The notes below the pieces were generated by a model. The model worked only from the letters and a program-made list of their open reading frames with translations, was not told where the DNA came from and ran no database searches. From positions 62,001 to 126,000 of the forward strand of contig JABTBR010000003.1 in the NCBI GenBank assembly GCA_013284265.1: a stretch of DNA of 64,000 nt, read 5' to 3'. Made by a program: the position numbers and the translations under genes. Every line of letters begins with the position of its first letter. Position 1 is the stretch's first letter. This DNA is from Oxalobacteraceae bacterium. Lineage in GTDB: Bacteria > Pseudomonadota > Gammaproteobacteria > Burkholderiales > Burkholderiaceae_D. Below are positions 17,459 through 26,119 of this stretch, piece after piece.

Positions 17459-19474
17459 TTATTGCGGGCCGTTGTAGCGCGCGAGAAATTTTTCGACCCG
17501 ACTCCAGAAATCGATGCGGGTGGCCGGCAGGCTCCAGCCGTGGCCTTCTTCGGGATACTCGACCCATTCGACCTGCTTGTTGTAGGGCCGGATGGCGTCG
17601 CGGAACTTGATGCCATGGTGCAGCGGCACGCGCTCGTCGGCGCCGCCATAGGCCATCAGCAAGGGCTGCTTGAGCTTGTCGGCCAGCAGCAGCGGCGAGG
17701 TGGCCTTGAGCTGGGCGGCATCCTTGACCGGGTCGCCGAAGGTGGCGGGCATGCTGTAGCGCTTGGTGTCGTCGCTGAGGTCCGAGGTATAACGCCAACT
17801 GCCGGTGTAGAGCAGCGGGATGTCGGTGACGCCGAGCCAGTCGATGCCGCAGCGGTACAGCTCGGGGTCCTTGATCAGGCCCATCAGGGTGGCATAGCCG
17901 CCGTAACTGGCGCCGGCGATGCAGACGCGGGCCGGATCGGCATAGCCCTGGGCGACGGCCCAGCGCGTACCGTCGGCGAGGTCATCCTGCATGCTCAGGC
18001 CCAGCTGCTTGAGGCCGGCGCGCTGATGGTCCCAGCCGAAGCCGGCGCTGCCGCGGAATTCCGGCTCCAGCACGGCATAGCCGCGCGAGGCCAGGAATTG
18101 CGCCTCCGGATCCCAGCGCCAGCTGCGGCCGCGCACGAAGGGGCCGCCATGCACCAGCACCACCATCGGCAGCTTCCTGTCCTGTCCCTTGGGCAGGGTC
18201 AGCCAGACGGGAATGTCGCGGCCATCGCGCGCCTTGTAATGCAGCAGTTTGACCCTTGCCATCTGGCCGGGCTCGATGCGGTCGTAGCTGGTGCCGACCG
18301 GATTGAATTTTTTCTTCTCGCGCTGGTACAGCAGGAAGGCGCGCGGTTGCACGTCGGAATAGGCTTCCACCAGCACCCAGGGCGTTTGCGCGGCCAGCGG
18401 CGGCGAGATCAGATTGACGGTGCTGGGCAGCAGGGCATCGATTTCGGCCTGCAGGGCTTGCATGGCAGGATCGAACCAGACCGTGTCTTCATTCTCGCCC
18501 TCGTAGCGCACCCCCAGTAGCTGGTGGCGGTCCATGATCAGTTTGCCGCTGAAGTCATACCCTTCCACCATCAGCAGCGGCGCCGCGCTGAGCTTGTTGC
18601 TCAGCAGGTCGAAGGTATACAAGCCACGCTTGTCCTTGCCGGCGCGGGCGGTGACATAGAGCTTGCCGTCCGGGCCGAAGGCCAGCGGGGTGAAGGCTTC
18701 CTTGCCGCCGTGATAGGCGTTGAAGCTGGCGATCACCCGCCACTGTCCGCTGGCGGGGTCCAGGTAATGGATGGTTTCCTGGTCCTTGACGATGACGGTC
18801 GCGATGCGCGGCACGCCATGCTGGTCGAGCAGCCATTCATCGGTCGCGCCGGGACGCGGGACGGGCGTGCCGCGCCCGCTGACGGTATCGAGCTTGACCA
18901 GGCTGGTATATTCGATGTCATCGTTGTGAAATTGCACGTTGCGCACATAAATCGCGTCCGAATCCTGGCTGCCAGGCTGGTCCAGCATATAGGTGTGCCA
19001 GGGCAGCAGGGCGCGCGAGGTGTTGCTGATATTGCCGTCGGCACCGCGATAGGCCAGGCGGCGGAATTCGCTGCCGTCGGCATTGATCGCATACAGGCCG
19101 GGGGCGTAGCGCACGTCGCCCGGGGCGATCGCATTGTCGCTGACGTTAAAGGCCAGGCGCCGGTCATTGACCCACTGCACGTTGTCGATATCGGCGTCGG
19201 GGAACTGCGCCACGACCTTGATGGTGTTGTTGCTCAGGTCAATCACGGCCAGCCGCTCGCGCGTGCCGGCCGCCGCCGCCGGGGTGACTTTCGCCGCCAG
19301 GTAGGTGCCGGAGGGCGACAGCAGTGCGCCGCTGAAGACGGGGTTATCGAAGAAGGCGGACAAGGGCGGCAAGGCTGGCACCGCCACCGGTGCCTCTGCC
19401 AGGCCGGCATTGCTGGCGCTGGCGCACAGGAACATAACGGCGGCACGCAGGCCGCTCGGGGGGGAGAGCTTCAT
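17459..19474 (-). CDS. S9 family peptidase paralogue 2
   Basis: 671 residues from ATG 19474, which opens a signal peptide (MKLSPPSGLRAAVMFLCASA); the longer frame to 19606 overlaps the upstream paralogue and has no signal. Beta-propeller-like N-terminal region, then a hydrolase domain with VHGGPFVRG, catalytic GASYGGYA (Ser523), GGADERVPLHHG (Asp) and EEGHGWS (His). Such enzymes cleave short peptides or acyl-aminoacyl bonds; export suggests periplasmic or extracellular peptide use. Closest in the array to paralogue 1 (shared PEEGHGWSLPATRIDFW and RCGIDW), from which it is separated by 18 bp. Confidence 0.9.
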   Translation of the reverse strand: MKLSPPSGLRAAVMFLCASASNAGLAEAPVAVPALPPLSAFFDNPVFSGALLSPSGTYLAAKVTPAAAAGTRERLAVIDLSNNTIKVVAQFPDADIDNVQWVNDRRLAFNVSDNAIAPGDVRYAPGLYAINADGSEFRRLAYRGADGNISNTSRALLPWHTYMLDQPGSQDSDAIYVRNVQFHNDDIEYTSLVKLDTVSGRGTPVPRPGATDEWLLDQHGVPRIATVIVKDQETIHYLDPASGQWRVIASFNAYHGGKEAFTPLAFGPDGKLYVTARAGKDKRGLYTFDLLSNKLSAAPLLMVEGYDFSGKLIMDRHQLLGVRYEGENEDTVWFDPAMQALQAEIDALLPSTVNLISPPLAAQTPWVLVEAYSDVQPRAFLLYQREKKKFNPVGTSYDRIEPGQMARVKLLHYKARDGRDIPVWLTLPKGQDRKLPMVVLVHGGPFVRGRSWRWDPEAQFLASRGYAVLEPEFRGSAGFGWDHQRAGLKQLGLSMQDDLADGTRWAVAQGYADPARVCIAGASYGGYATLMGLIKDPELYRCGIDWLGVTDIPLLYTGSWRYTSDLSDDTKRYSMPATFGDPVKDAAQLKATSPLLLADKLKQPLLMAYGGADERVPLHHGIKFRDAIRPYNKQVEWVEYPEEGHGWSLPATRIDFWSRVEKFLARYNGPQ

Positions 19475-19523
19475 TGTTGTCTTTTGGAACTGGCCGCACG
19501 CCGTGGCGGCGGCCAGTGCGAGT

Positions 19524-21560
19524 TCATTGCGGGGCGTTGTAACGCGCCAGGAATTGTTCGACCCGGGTCCAGAAATCGATGCGGTTCTTTTCCAGGCCCC
19601 AGCCATGGCCTTCGCCGTCGTACATGATCCATTCGAGGTCGGGATTGCTGCCCTTCAGTGCCTGATACAGCGATTTGCCTTGATCGTAAGGCACTCGGAG
19701 GTCATTGCTGCCGTGGGCCAGCAGCAGCGGGCGCTTGATGCGCGCGGCCTGCCGCAGCGGCGAAGTGGCCCGGAAGCGTTCGGCGTCCTTGACCGGATCG
19801 CCGATCAGGAGGGGCATGCCGTACTGCTTGTAGTACTCGGACATGTCGGACAGGACATTGTAGTCGTTCGAAAATTGGGTGGCCAGATCGGTCACTGCCG
19901 CCCAGGCAATGCCGCAGCGGAACAGGTCCGGATCGTTGACCAAGCCCATCAGCGCGGCATAACCGCCGTAACTGGCGCCGGCGATGCAGATGCGCTTGGG
20001 GTCGGCAATGCCCTGGGCGATGGCCCAGCGCGCGCCATCGGCGATATCGTTTTGCATGGCCAGGCCCCATTGCTTCCAGCCAGACTCGAAATGCTTGTTG
20101 CCGAAGCCAATACTGCCGCGATACTCCGGCTCCAGTACCGCATAACCGCGCGAGGCGAGGAACTGGGCTTGCCCATTCCATTCCCATTCGCCGCCGCGCA
20201 TATACGGTCCGCCGTGTACCAGTACCACCATTGGCAGCTGCTTCGTCTGATTTTTAGGCAGGGTCAGCCAGGCCGGAATGCTCAGGCCGTCGCGCGCCTT
20301 GTAGCGCATCAGGTCAAGCCTGCCCATTTGGGCCGGATCGATCCGCGGATGCGCGCCGCCGAGTCGGCTCAGCGTCTTGCTGGCGAGGTTGTATAGCAGG
20401 TAGTTAGCAGGCTGGGCATCGGAATACGAGGTGACCAGTAACCACGGCGCATCGGCCCGTGCCGCCATCGTCAGCAGATTGATCGTGGCCGGCAGCAGGC
20501 TATCGATGTGCTGTTGGGCTTCTTTCATGGCGGGATCGAACCAATGGGTGGAGCGCGCGTCGGACAGGACTTGAAGGCCGAGCAGCTTGCCTCTGCCATA
20601 GATCAGTTCGCCTTGGAAGTCGTAGTCGGCCATGGCCACGACAGGATCGGGCAAGATCTTGCCGGTATTCAGGTCGAGCAGATGCACATTGCGCTTGTCG
20701 CCGTTTGCATAGCTCGCCACATAGAGTTTGCCTTCGGCGTCAAAGCCCATCGGCTGGAAACTGCCGGGAGAATTGCCGAAAGTGGCAAAGTGCGTCAGTT
20801 TGCGCCATTGCGCGCTGGCCGGGTCGAGATAGAACACGGCGGTCTGGTCTTCCTCGGTGGTCAGGGCAAGCCGCGGCTGGCCGCGCGCGTCCAGCACCCA
20901 TTGGCTGACCTTGCCGGGGCTGGTGACGGAGTTGGCCACCCCCGTGACGGTATCGAGACGCATCAAGGCAAGCCGCTCGAAATCCCCGGTGGCCTGAGAC
21001 CACATGGTTTGCTGCACGTAAATCTGTTTGGAATCCTGGGCGCCCTGCTGATACATGGGTTCGGTGTCATAGGACAAGGCATGGCGCTTGATCGTGGTGC
21101 TGGCGCGCACGAGGTTGCGCTTGTTCTCGACCAGCGTCATGAATTGACTGCCATCGCGATTGACCGCGTACAGGCCGGCGCGGTGGCGCTTGTCGCCCAT
21201 CGCGGTCTGGCGGTCATTGGTGTTGAAGATCAGCCGTTCGTCATCGATCCATTCGAAATAGGCGATGTCGGTGTCGGCGAATTCGGCCACCACCCGGATA
21301 TCCATGTCACTCAGGCGGACGATGGCAAGGCGGTCGCGGCCATTCTGGACGGCGATGCGGACGGCGACATGGCTGGCGCTGGGCGACAGTTTCGGTTCGC
21401 TGAACTGCGCGCTTTCAAAGAAAGGGGCGATCGCGGGCAGCGTGACCTTTTGCGCAGGCGCCGGGCTTTCCGCAGCGGAAAACGCCGGCTGGACGTGAAT
21501 CAAGCCGGCGCACAGTAGCAGCGCGGCGGCGCACAAGGGCCGCGAAAAAAAGTTCGTCAT
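19524..21560 (-). CDS. S9 family peptidase paralogue 3
   Basis: 678 residues with an N-terminal signal peptide (MTNFFSRPLCAAALLLCAG, cleavage near FSA|AES). The hydrolase domain has VHGGPYMRGGEW, GASYGGYAALMG (Ser530), HGSNDLRVPYDQG (Asp) and GEGHGWG (His), a complete triad. The His-Gly-Ser-Asn-Asp loop differs from the YGGAD loop of paralogues 1 and 2, placing this protein in a second subfamily with paralogue 4. The 49 bp gap to paralogue 2 has no terminator. A 7-bp-arm hairpin lies in its 5' untranslated region. Confidence 0.9.
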   Translation of the reverse strand: MTNFFSRPLCAAALLLCAGLIHVQPAFSAAESPAPAQKVTLPAIAPFFESAQFSEPKLSPSASHVAVRIAVQNGRDRLAIVRLSDMDIRVVAEFADTDIAYFEWIDDERLIFNTNDRQTAMGDKRHRAGLYAVNRDGSQFMTLVENKRNLVRASTTIKRHALSYDTEPMYQQGAQDSKQIYVQQTMWSQATGDFERLALMRLDTVTGVANSVTSPGKVSQWVLDARGQPRLALTTEEDQTAVFYLDPASAQWRKLTHFATFGNSPGSFQPMGFDAEGKLYVASYANGDKRNVHLLDLNTGKILPDPVVAMADYDFQGELIYGRGKLLGLQVLSDARSTHWFDPAMKEAQQHIDSLLPATINLLTMAARADAPWLLVTSYSDAQPANYLLYNLASKTLSRLGGAHPRIDPAQMGRLDLMRYKARDGLSIPAWLTLPKNQTKQLPMVVLVHGGPYMRGGEWEWNGQAQFLASRGYAVLEPEYRGSIGFGNKHFESGWKQWGLAMQNDIADGARWAIAQGIADPKRICIAGASYGGYAALMGLVNDPDLFRCGIAWAAVTDLATQFSNDYNVLSDMSEYYKQYGMPLLIGDPVKDAERFRATSPLRQAARIKRPLLLAHGSNDLRVPYDQGKSLYQALKGSNPDLEWIMYDGEGHGWGLEKNRIDFWTRVEQFLARYNAPQ

Positions 21561-21574
21561 GGGGTTTCCGTAGC

Positions 21575-21593
21575 GTAAAAGCGAAACTTTTAC
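21575..21593 (-). promoter_or_regulatory. 5'UTR inverted repeat GTAAAAG-N5-CTTTTAC upstream of peptidase 3
   Basis: GTAAAAG / CTTTTAC arms with a 5-base loop, 15 bases before the start codon. The same element, and the adjoining ACAAATTAGACAA, occurs at the same place upstream of peptidase 4. It may be an operator or an mRNA hairpin near the ribosome site. Confidence 0.5.
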
Positions 21594-21666
21594 AAATTAG
21601 ACAAGATTAAATTGTAGCATTTGCTTACAAATTACATTATTGATCCGGCGCATGTACATGCCTGAT

Positions 21667-23706
21667 TTATTGCGGCCCGTTGTGACGCGCCAGGAATTGC
21701 TCGACCCGGGTCCAGAAATCGACGCGGTTCTTTTCCAGTCCCCAGCCATGGCCTTCGCCGTCGTACTGTATCCATTCGAGGCCGGGGTTCTTGCCCTTCA
21801 GGGCCTGGTACAGCGATTTGCCCTGGTCGAGCGGCACCCGCAGGTCATCGCTGCCGTGGGCCAGCAGCAGCGGGCGCTGGATGCGGGCGGCCTGCTGTAG
21901 CGGCGAGGTGGCGCGCAACTGATCGGCGTCCTTGACCGGATCGCCCACCAGCAGCGGCATGCCATATTCCTTGTAGTCGTCCGGCAGATCGGACAGCACG
22001 CTGTAATGGTTGGAATAGCGGGCGGCCAGATCGGTGACGGCGGCCCAGGCGATGCCGCAGCGGAACAGGTCGGGATCATTGATCAGGCCCATCAGCGCGG
22101 CATAGCCACCGTAGCTGGCGCCGGCGATGCAGATGCGTTTGGGATCGGCGATGCCCTGGGCGATGGCCCAGCGCGCGCCGTCGGCGATGTCGTTCTGCAT
22201 GGCCAGTCCCCATTGTTTCCAGCCAGCCTGGGCATGCTTGCTGCCGAAGCCGGTACTGCCGCGGAACTCGGGTTCCAGCACCGCATAGCCGCGCGAGGCC
22301 AGGAACTGGGCTTGGGCGTTCCATGCCCATTCGCCGCCGCGCACAAACGGCCCGCCATGCACCAGCACCACCATCGGCAGATGCTTGTCCTGGTTTTTAG
22401 GCAGGGTCAGCCAGGCCGGAATGCTCAGGCCGTCGCGCGCCTTGTAGCGCTTCAGGTCCAGCATGCCCATCTGGGCCGCATCGATCTGCGGATGGGCGCC
22501 GCCCAGGGCGCTCAGGGTCTGGCTGGCCACGCTGTACAGAAAATAGGCTGCGGGCTGGGTATCGGCGTAAGCCTTGACCAGCAGCCAGGGGGCGTCGGCG
22601 CGGGCGGCGGCCGTCAGCAGGTTGACCGTACCGGGCAGCAGCTCATCGACCTTCTTCTGCGCCGCCTTCATGTCCGCGTTGAACCAGTGGGTGGCGCGCG
22701 CATCGGACAGCACCTCCAGACCGAGCAGCTGGTCCTTGCCGTACACCAGTTCGCCATCGAAATCGTAGTCGGCCATCTCGACCACCGGCTCCGGCAGGAT
22801 CTTGCCGCTGTTCAGGTCGAGCAGGTGTACATTGCGCTTGTCGCCACGCGCATTGCTCGATACATACAGCTTGCCTTCGGCGCTAAAGCCGAGCGGTTCG
22901 AAGTTGCCTGGTGAAATACCATACGACGCGAACTGCGTCAGTTTGCGCCATTGCGCGCTGGCCGGGTCCAGATAAAACACGCCGGTCTGGTCTTTTTCGG
23001 TGGTCAGCGCCAGACGCGGCTCGCCGCGCGCGTCCAGCAGCCATTGATTGACCTTGCCCGGGCTGGTGATGGGAGTGGACAGGCCTGTACTGGTATCGAG
23101 GCGCAGCAGGTTCAAGCGCTCGAAATCCCCGCTCGCTTCGGACCAGATGGTCTGCGCCACGTAAATCTTCTTGGAATTCTGGGCGCCCTTTTGATACAGG
23201 GGGCTGGTGTTATAGGGCAGGATGTTGCTCTTGATGGTGGTGCCGGTGGTCATGGCGGCTTCGAAACTGCGGGCGATCAGCATCCGGAAATTGCCGCCGT
23301 CACGGTCGACCGCGAACAGGCCGGCGGCCTGGCGTTTGTCGCCATAGGCGACCTTGCGGTCGTTGGTGTTGAAGATCAGGCGCTCGTCGTCGACCCATTC
23401 GAAATAGGCGATATCGGTATCGTCGAAATACGCCACGACCCGGATATTCTTGTCGCTCAGGCGGATCACGGCCAGACGGTCGCGGCCATTCTTGACGGCG
23501 ACGCGGGCGGCCACATGGGTGCCGCTGGGCGATAGTTTGGGTTCGCTGAACTGCTCGTTTTCAAAGAAGGGGGCGATGGCGGGCAGGGGGCTGTTCGCCG
23601 CTGCGGCTGGAGTTGCCGTGGCGGAAAACACCGGCTGGATATGCATCAAACTGGCGCACAAGGCCAGCGCGGCAGCGCACAAGGGCCGCGAAAAAAAGGT
23701 CGACAT
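21667..23706 (-). CDS. S9 family peptidase paralogue 4
   Basis: 679 residues; signal peptide MSTFFSRPLCAAALALCAS with cleavage near FSA|TAT. Very similar to paralogue 3 along its full length (same ENEQFSEPKLSPSGTHVAARVAVKNGRDRLAV layout, spanning about residues 48-80), indicating a recent duplication. Complete triad: VHGGPFVRGGEW, GASYGGYAALMG (Ser531), HGSDDLRVPLDQG, GEGHGWG. It is the first gene of the tandem run in transcription order. The 106 bp between this stop and the paralogue 3 start includes a promoter-like AT-rich stretch and the hairpin at 21575. Confidence 0.9.
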   Translation of the reverse strand: MSTFFSRPLCAAALALCASLMHIQPVFSATATPAAAANSPLPAIAPFFENEQFSEPKLSPSGTHVAARVAVKNGRDRLAVIRLSDKNIRVVAYFDDTDIAYFEWVDDERLIFNTNDRKVAYGDKRQAAGLFAVDRDGGNFRMLIARSFEAAMTTGTTIKSNILPYNTSPLYQKGAQNSKKIYVAQTIWSEASGDFERLNLLRLDTSTGLSTPITSPGKVNQWLLDARGEPRLALTTEKDQTGVFYLDPASAQWRKLTQFASYGISPGNFEPLGFSAEGKLYVSSNARGDKRNVHLLDLNSGKILPEPVVEMADYDFDGELVYGKDQLLGLEVLSDARATHWFNADMKAAQKKVDELLPGTVNLLTAAARADAPWLLVKAYADTQPAAYFLYSVASQTLSALGGAHPQIDAAQMGMLDLKRYKARDGLSIPAWLTLPKNQDKHLPMVVLVHGGPFVRGGEWAWNAQAQFLASRGYAVLEPEFRGSTGFGSKHAQAGWKQWGLAMQNDIADGARWAIAQGIADPKRICIAGASYGGYAALMGLINDPDLFRCGIAWAAVTDLAARYSNHYSVLSDLPDDYKEYGMPLLVGDPVKDADQLRATSPLQQAARIQRPLLLAHGSDDLRVPLDQGKSLYQALKGKNPGLEWIQYDGEGHGWGLEKNRVDFWTRVEQFLARHNGPQ

Positions 23707-23720
23707 GGGGTTCCTGGGGT

Positions 23721-23739
23721 GTAAAAGCAGAACTTTTAC
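23721..23739 (-). promoter_or_regulatory. 5'UTR inverted repeat GTAAAAG-N5-CTTTTAC upstream of peptidase 4
   Basis: Identical arms to the element at 21575, again 15 bases from the start codon. Further upstream on the minus strand, TATACT with TAGTCA 17 bp before it is a possible sigma-70 promoter. Confidence 0.5.
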
Positions 23740-23782
23740 AAATTAGACAATTTCCCAGTATAACATTACGTTATCGATTTGA

Positions 23783-25828
23783 CTATTCTTCCGGTGCCCG
23801 AATGTAGTCTATCAGCGCCAGGGTCTGGCGGTCCGGCGGCGCTGTCAGCCAGCTGGCCACGGCCATCGCCAGCAGCCCGGCCGGCACGCCGAAGATGCCG
23901 GCCGACAGCGGGGCGATGTGGAACCACTGGCCGGCCGCGCTGCCGCCCAGCACCGGGCTGGTGTGCAGCATGTAATACAGGCAGACGCCGAAGCCGGCCA
24001 GCATGCCGGCCACCGCGCCGGGGCCGTTGGCGCGTTTCCAGAACACGCCCAGCACCAGCGCCGGGAACAGGGTCGAGGCGGCCAGCGAGAAGGCCGCGCC
24101 CACCAGCGACAGGATGTCGCCCGGCTTTTGCGAGGCGGCATAGGCGGCGATGAAGGCCACCCCCAGCAGCAGCAGCTTGGAAATCGTTACCCGTTTCTGG
24201 GTCGAGGCGCCCGGGTCGACCATCTTGTAATACACATCGTGCGACAGCGCGTTCGAGATGGCCAGCAGCAGGCCGTCGGCGGTGGACAGGGCGGCGGCCA
24301 GGCCGCCGGCCGCGACCAGGCCGGAAATCACATAGGGCAGGCCGGCGATCTCGGGCGTGGCCAGCACCAGCACATCGCCGTCGATGGCGATCTCGGCGAG
24401 TTGGACGATGCCGTCGCGGTTGATGTCGACTATGCTCAGCAGGGGATTGAGCTTGTCCACATTGCTCCAGTAAGACACCCAGCTGGGCAGGTGGGCGAAG
24501 TCGCTGCCGACCAGGCCGGTGTAGATGTCGAACTTGGCCAGCACCGCCAGCGCCGGAATGGTCAGGTAGATCAGCAGGATGAAGAACAGGGTCCAGAACA
24601 CCGACACGCGGGTGGCGTCGACCGAGGGCGTGGTGTAGGAGCGCATCAGGATATGCGGCAGCGCGGCCGTGCCCAGCATCAGGCAGAACACCAGGGCCAG
24701 GAAATTATTCCGCTTGATGTCGGACTGGGCCTGGTCGACGCCCGGATAGGGCGTGGCATGCGGCACCAGCGCTTCGGCCCGCGCCAGGTTCTGGGCCCTG
24801 GCCTCGGCCCATACGCGCGCCGCTTCCTCGGCGTTCTTCGGATAGGCGATCAGGGCCCGCTCGGCGCCGCGGATGTCGAGCAGCGACAGATTGCGCTGCT
24901 TGGTGCGGTCCAGCTTGTGCTGCAGCTCCAGTCTGCCGGCCTCCCAGGAATCGGGCAGGCTGGCCAGCCGCGCCTGGTAGTCATAGGCGCGCTGGCGGAA
25001 GATGGCGCGCACTTCGCGCTCGCCCGGATCGGCCGCCAGCACCTGTTCGCGCGCGGCCAGCTTGGGCAGCAGCTTGCCATAGGCCAGCTGGGGCACGAAG
25101 TTGTCGCTGTGCTTGGCCGCCAGCCACATGGCCGGTATCAGGAAGGCCACCAGGATGATGATGTACTGGGCCACCTGGGTCCAGGTGATGGCGCGCATGC
25201 CGCCCAGGAAGGAGCAGACCAGGATGCTGGCCAGGCCGAGGAAGATGCCGACCGAGAAATCGACGCCGGTAAAGCGCGAGGCGATCAGGCCCACCGCGTA
25301 GATTTGCGCCACCACATAGGTGAAGGAAATCATGATGGTGGCTGCCACGGCCAGCAGGCGCACCGTGCGGCCCTGGCCCGATCCGCCATAGCGCGCGGCC
25401 AGGAAGTCGGGAATCGTGTACTGGCTGAACTTGCGCAGATAGGGCGCGATCAAGAGCGCCACCAGGCAGTAGCCGCCGGTCCAGCCCATGATATAGGCCA
25501 GGCCGTCGAAGCCGTGCAGGTAGAGGCCGCCGGCCAGGCTGATGAAGCTGGCCGCCGAGATCCAGTCGGCCGCCGTGGCCATGCCATTGAACAGGGCCGG
25601 CACGCGCCGCCCCGCCACATAGTATTCCAGCACATTGGAGGTGCGGTTGATGACGCCGATGATGGCGTACAGCACGATCATCGCGAACATGAACAGATAG
25701 CCTATCCACACGCGCGGCATGCCTTCCTGCTCCAGCACGGCCAGCGCGACCAGGAAGCAGGCGAAGCCGCCGGTAAACAGCAGGTAGTGGCGGCCCAGGC
25801 GCCGGAACAGGCTGCGCGGCGGCGTCAT
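23783..25828 (-). CDS. sodium:solute symporter, VC_2705 subfamily (large subunit)
   Basis: 681 residues from ATG 25828, which overlaps the stop of the small-subunit gene by 4 bases. Around 13 membrane helices in the SSS fold: the N-terminal HYLLFTGGFACFLVALAVLEQ, then GMATAADWISAASFISLAGG (Na+-site region), and the characteristic LSTADGLLLAISNALSHDVYYK. A hydrophilic insertion of roughly 130 residues (about 245-375, beginning KHSDNFVPQL) separates helices and defines the VC_2705 type. Related symporters carry acetate or other carboxylates; the substrate here is not known. Confidence 0.9.
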   Translation of the reverse strand: MTPPRSLFRRLGRHYLLFTGGFACFLVALAVLEQEGMPRVWIGYLFMFAMIVLYAIIGVINRTSNVLEYYVAGRRVPALFNGMATAADWISAASFISLAGGLYLHGFDGLAYIMGWTGGYCLVALLIAPYLRKFSQYTIPDFLAARYGGSGQGRTVRLLAVAATIMISFTYVVAQIYAVGLIASRFTGVDFSVGIFLGLASILVCSFLGGMRAITWTQVAQYIIILVAFLIPAMWLAAKHSDNFVPQLAYGKLLPKLAAREQVLAADPGEREVRAIFRQRAYDYQARLASLPDSWEAGRLELQHKLDRTKQRNLSLLDIRGAERALIAYPKNAEEAARVWAEARAQNLARAEALVPHATPYPGVDQAQSDIKRNNFLALVFCLMLGTAALPHILMRSYTTPSVDATRVSVFWTLFFILLIYLTIPALAVLAKFDIYTGLVGSDFAHLPSWVSYWSNVDKLNPLLSIVDINRDGIVQLAEIAIDGDVLVLATPEIAGLPYVISGLVAAGGLAAALSTADGLLLAISNALSHDVYYKMVDPGASTQKRVTISKLLLLGVAFIAAYAASQKPGDILSLVGAAFSLAASTLFPALVLGVFWKRANGPGAVAGMLAGFGVCLYYMLHTSPVLGGSAAGQWFHIAPLSAGIFGVPAGLLAMAVASWLTAPPDRQTLALIDYIRAPEE

Positions 25829-26115
25829 GCGCCGTCCCCGCGGCGCGCGGCGCGGTCGAGGCCGCGCATGCGCCAGGCATAGCCGGCGATGATGGCCAGG
25901 TAGATCAGCGAGGCGCCCTGGGCGGCCAGGTAGAAGGACACGGGCCAGCCGAACAGGCTGACGGTGGCCAGTTCGCGCGCGAAGAAGACGGCGCCAAAGC
26001 TGCTCAGCAGCCACAGCGCCAGCAGCGCGAAGCTCAGGCGCCGGGTGCCTTGCCAGTGGCGGGCGCGCAAGCTCAGGCGTGGCGTGCTTGCCGGTGCGGC
26101 CGAAGGTGCGCTCAT
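25825..26115 (-). CDS. DUF4212 symporter small subunit
   Basis: 96 residues, two membrane helices (about 28-48 and 60-82), matching the small partner (TIGR03647 type) always found beside VC_2705 symporters. Overlaps the large-subunit gene by ATGA. The sensor kinase gene begins its stop only 4 bp upstream, so kinase, small subunit and large subunit probably share a transcript. Confidence 0.88.
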   Translation of the reverse strand: MSAPSAAPASTPRLSLRARHWQGTRRLSFALLALWLLSSFGAVFFARELATVSLFGWPVSFYLAAQGASLIYLAIIAGYAWRMRGLDRAARRGDGA

Positions 26116-26119
26116 AGGT

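Noticed and set aside
23918..25882. 654-codon plus-strand frame opposite the symporter
   Set aside because: Gln/His/Gly-rich reading antisense to a membrane protein gene; no ribosome site or domain.
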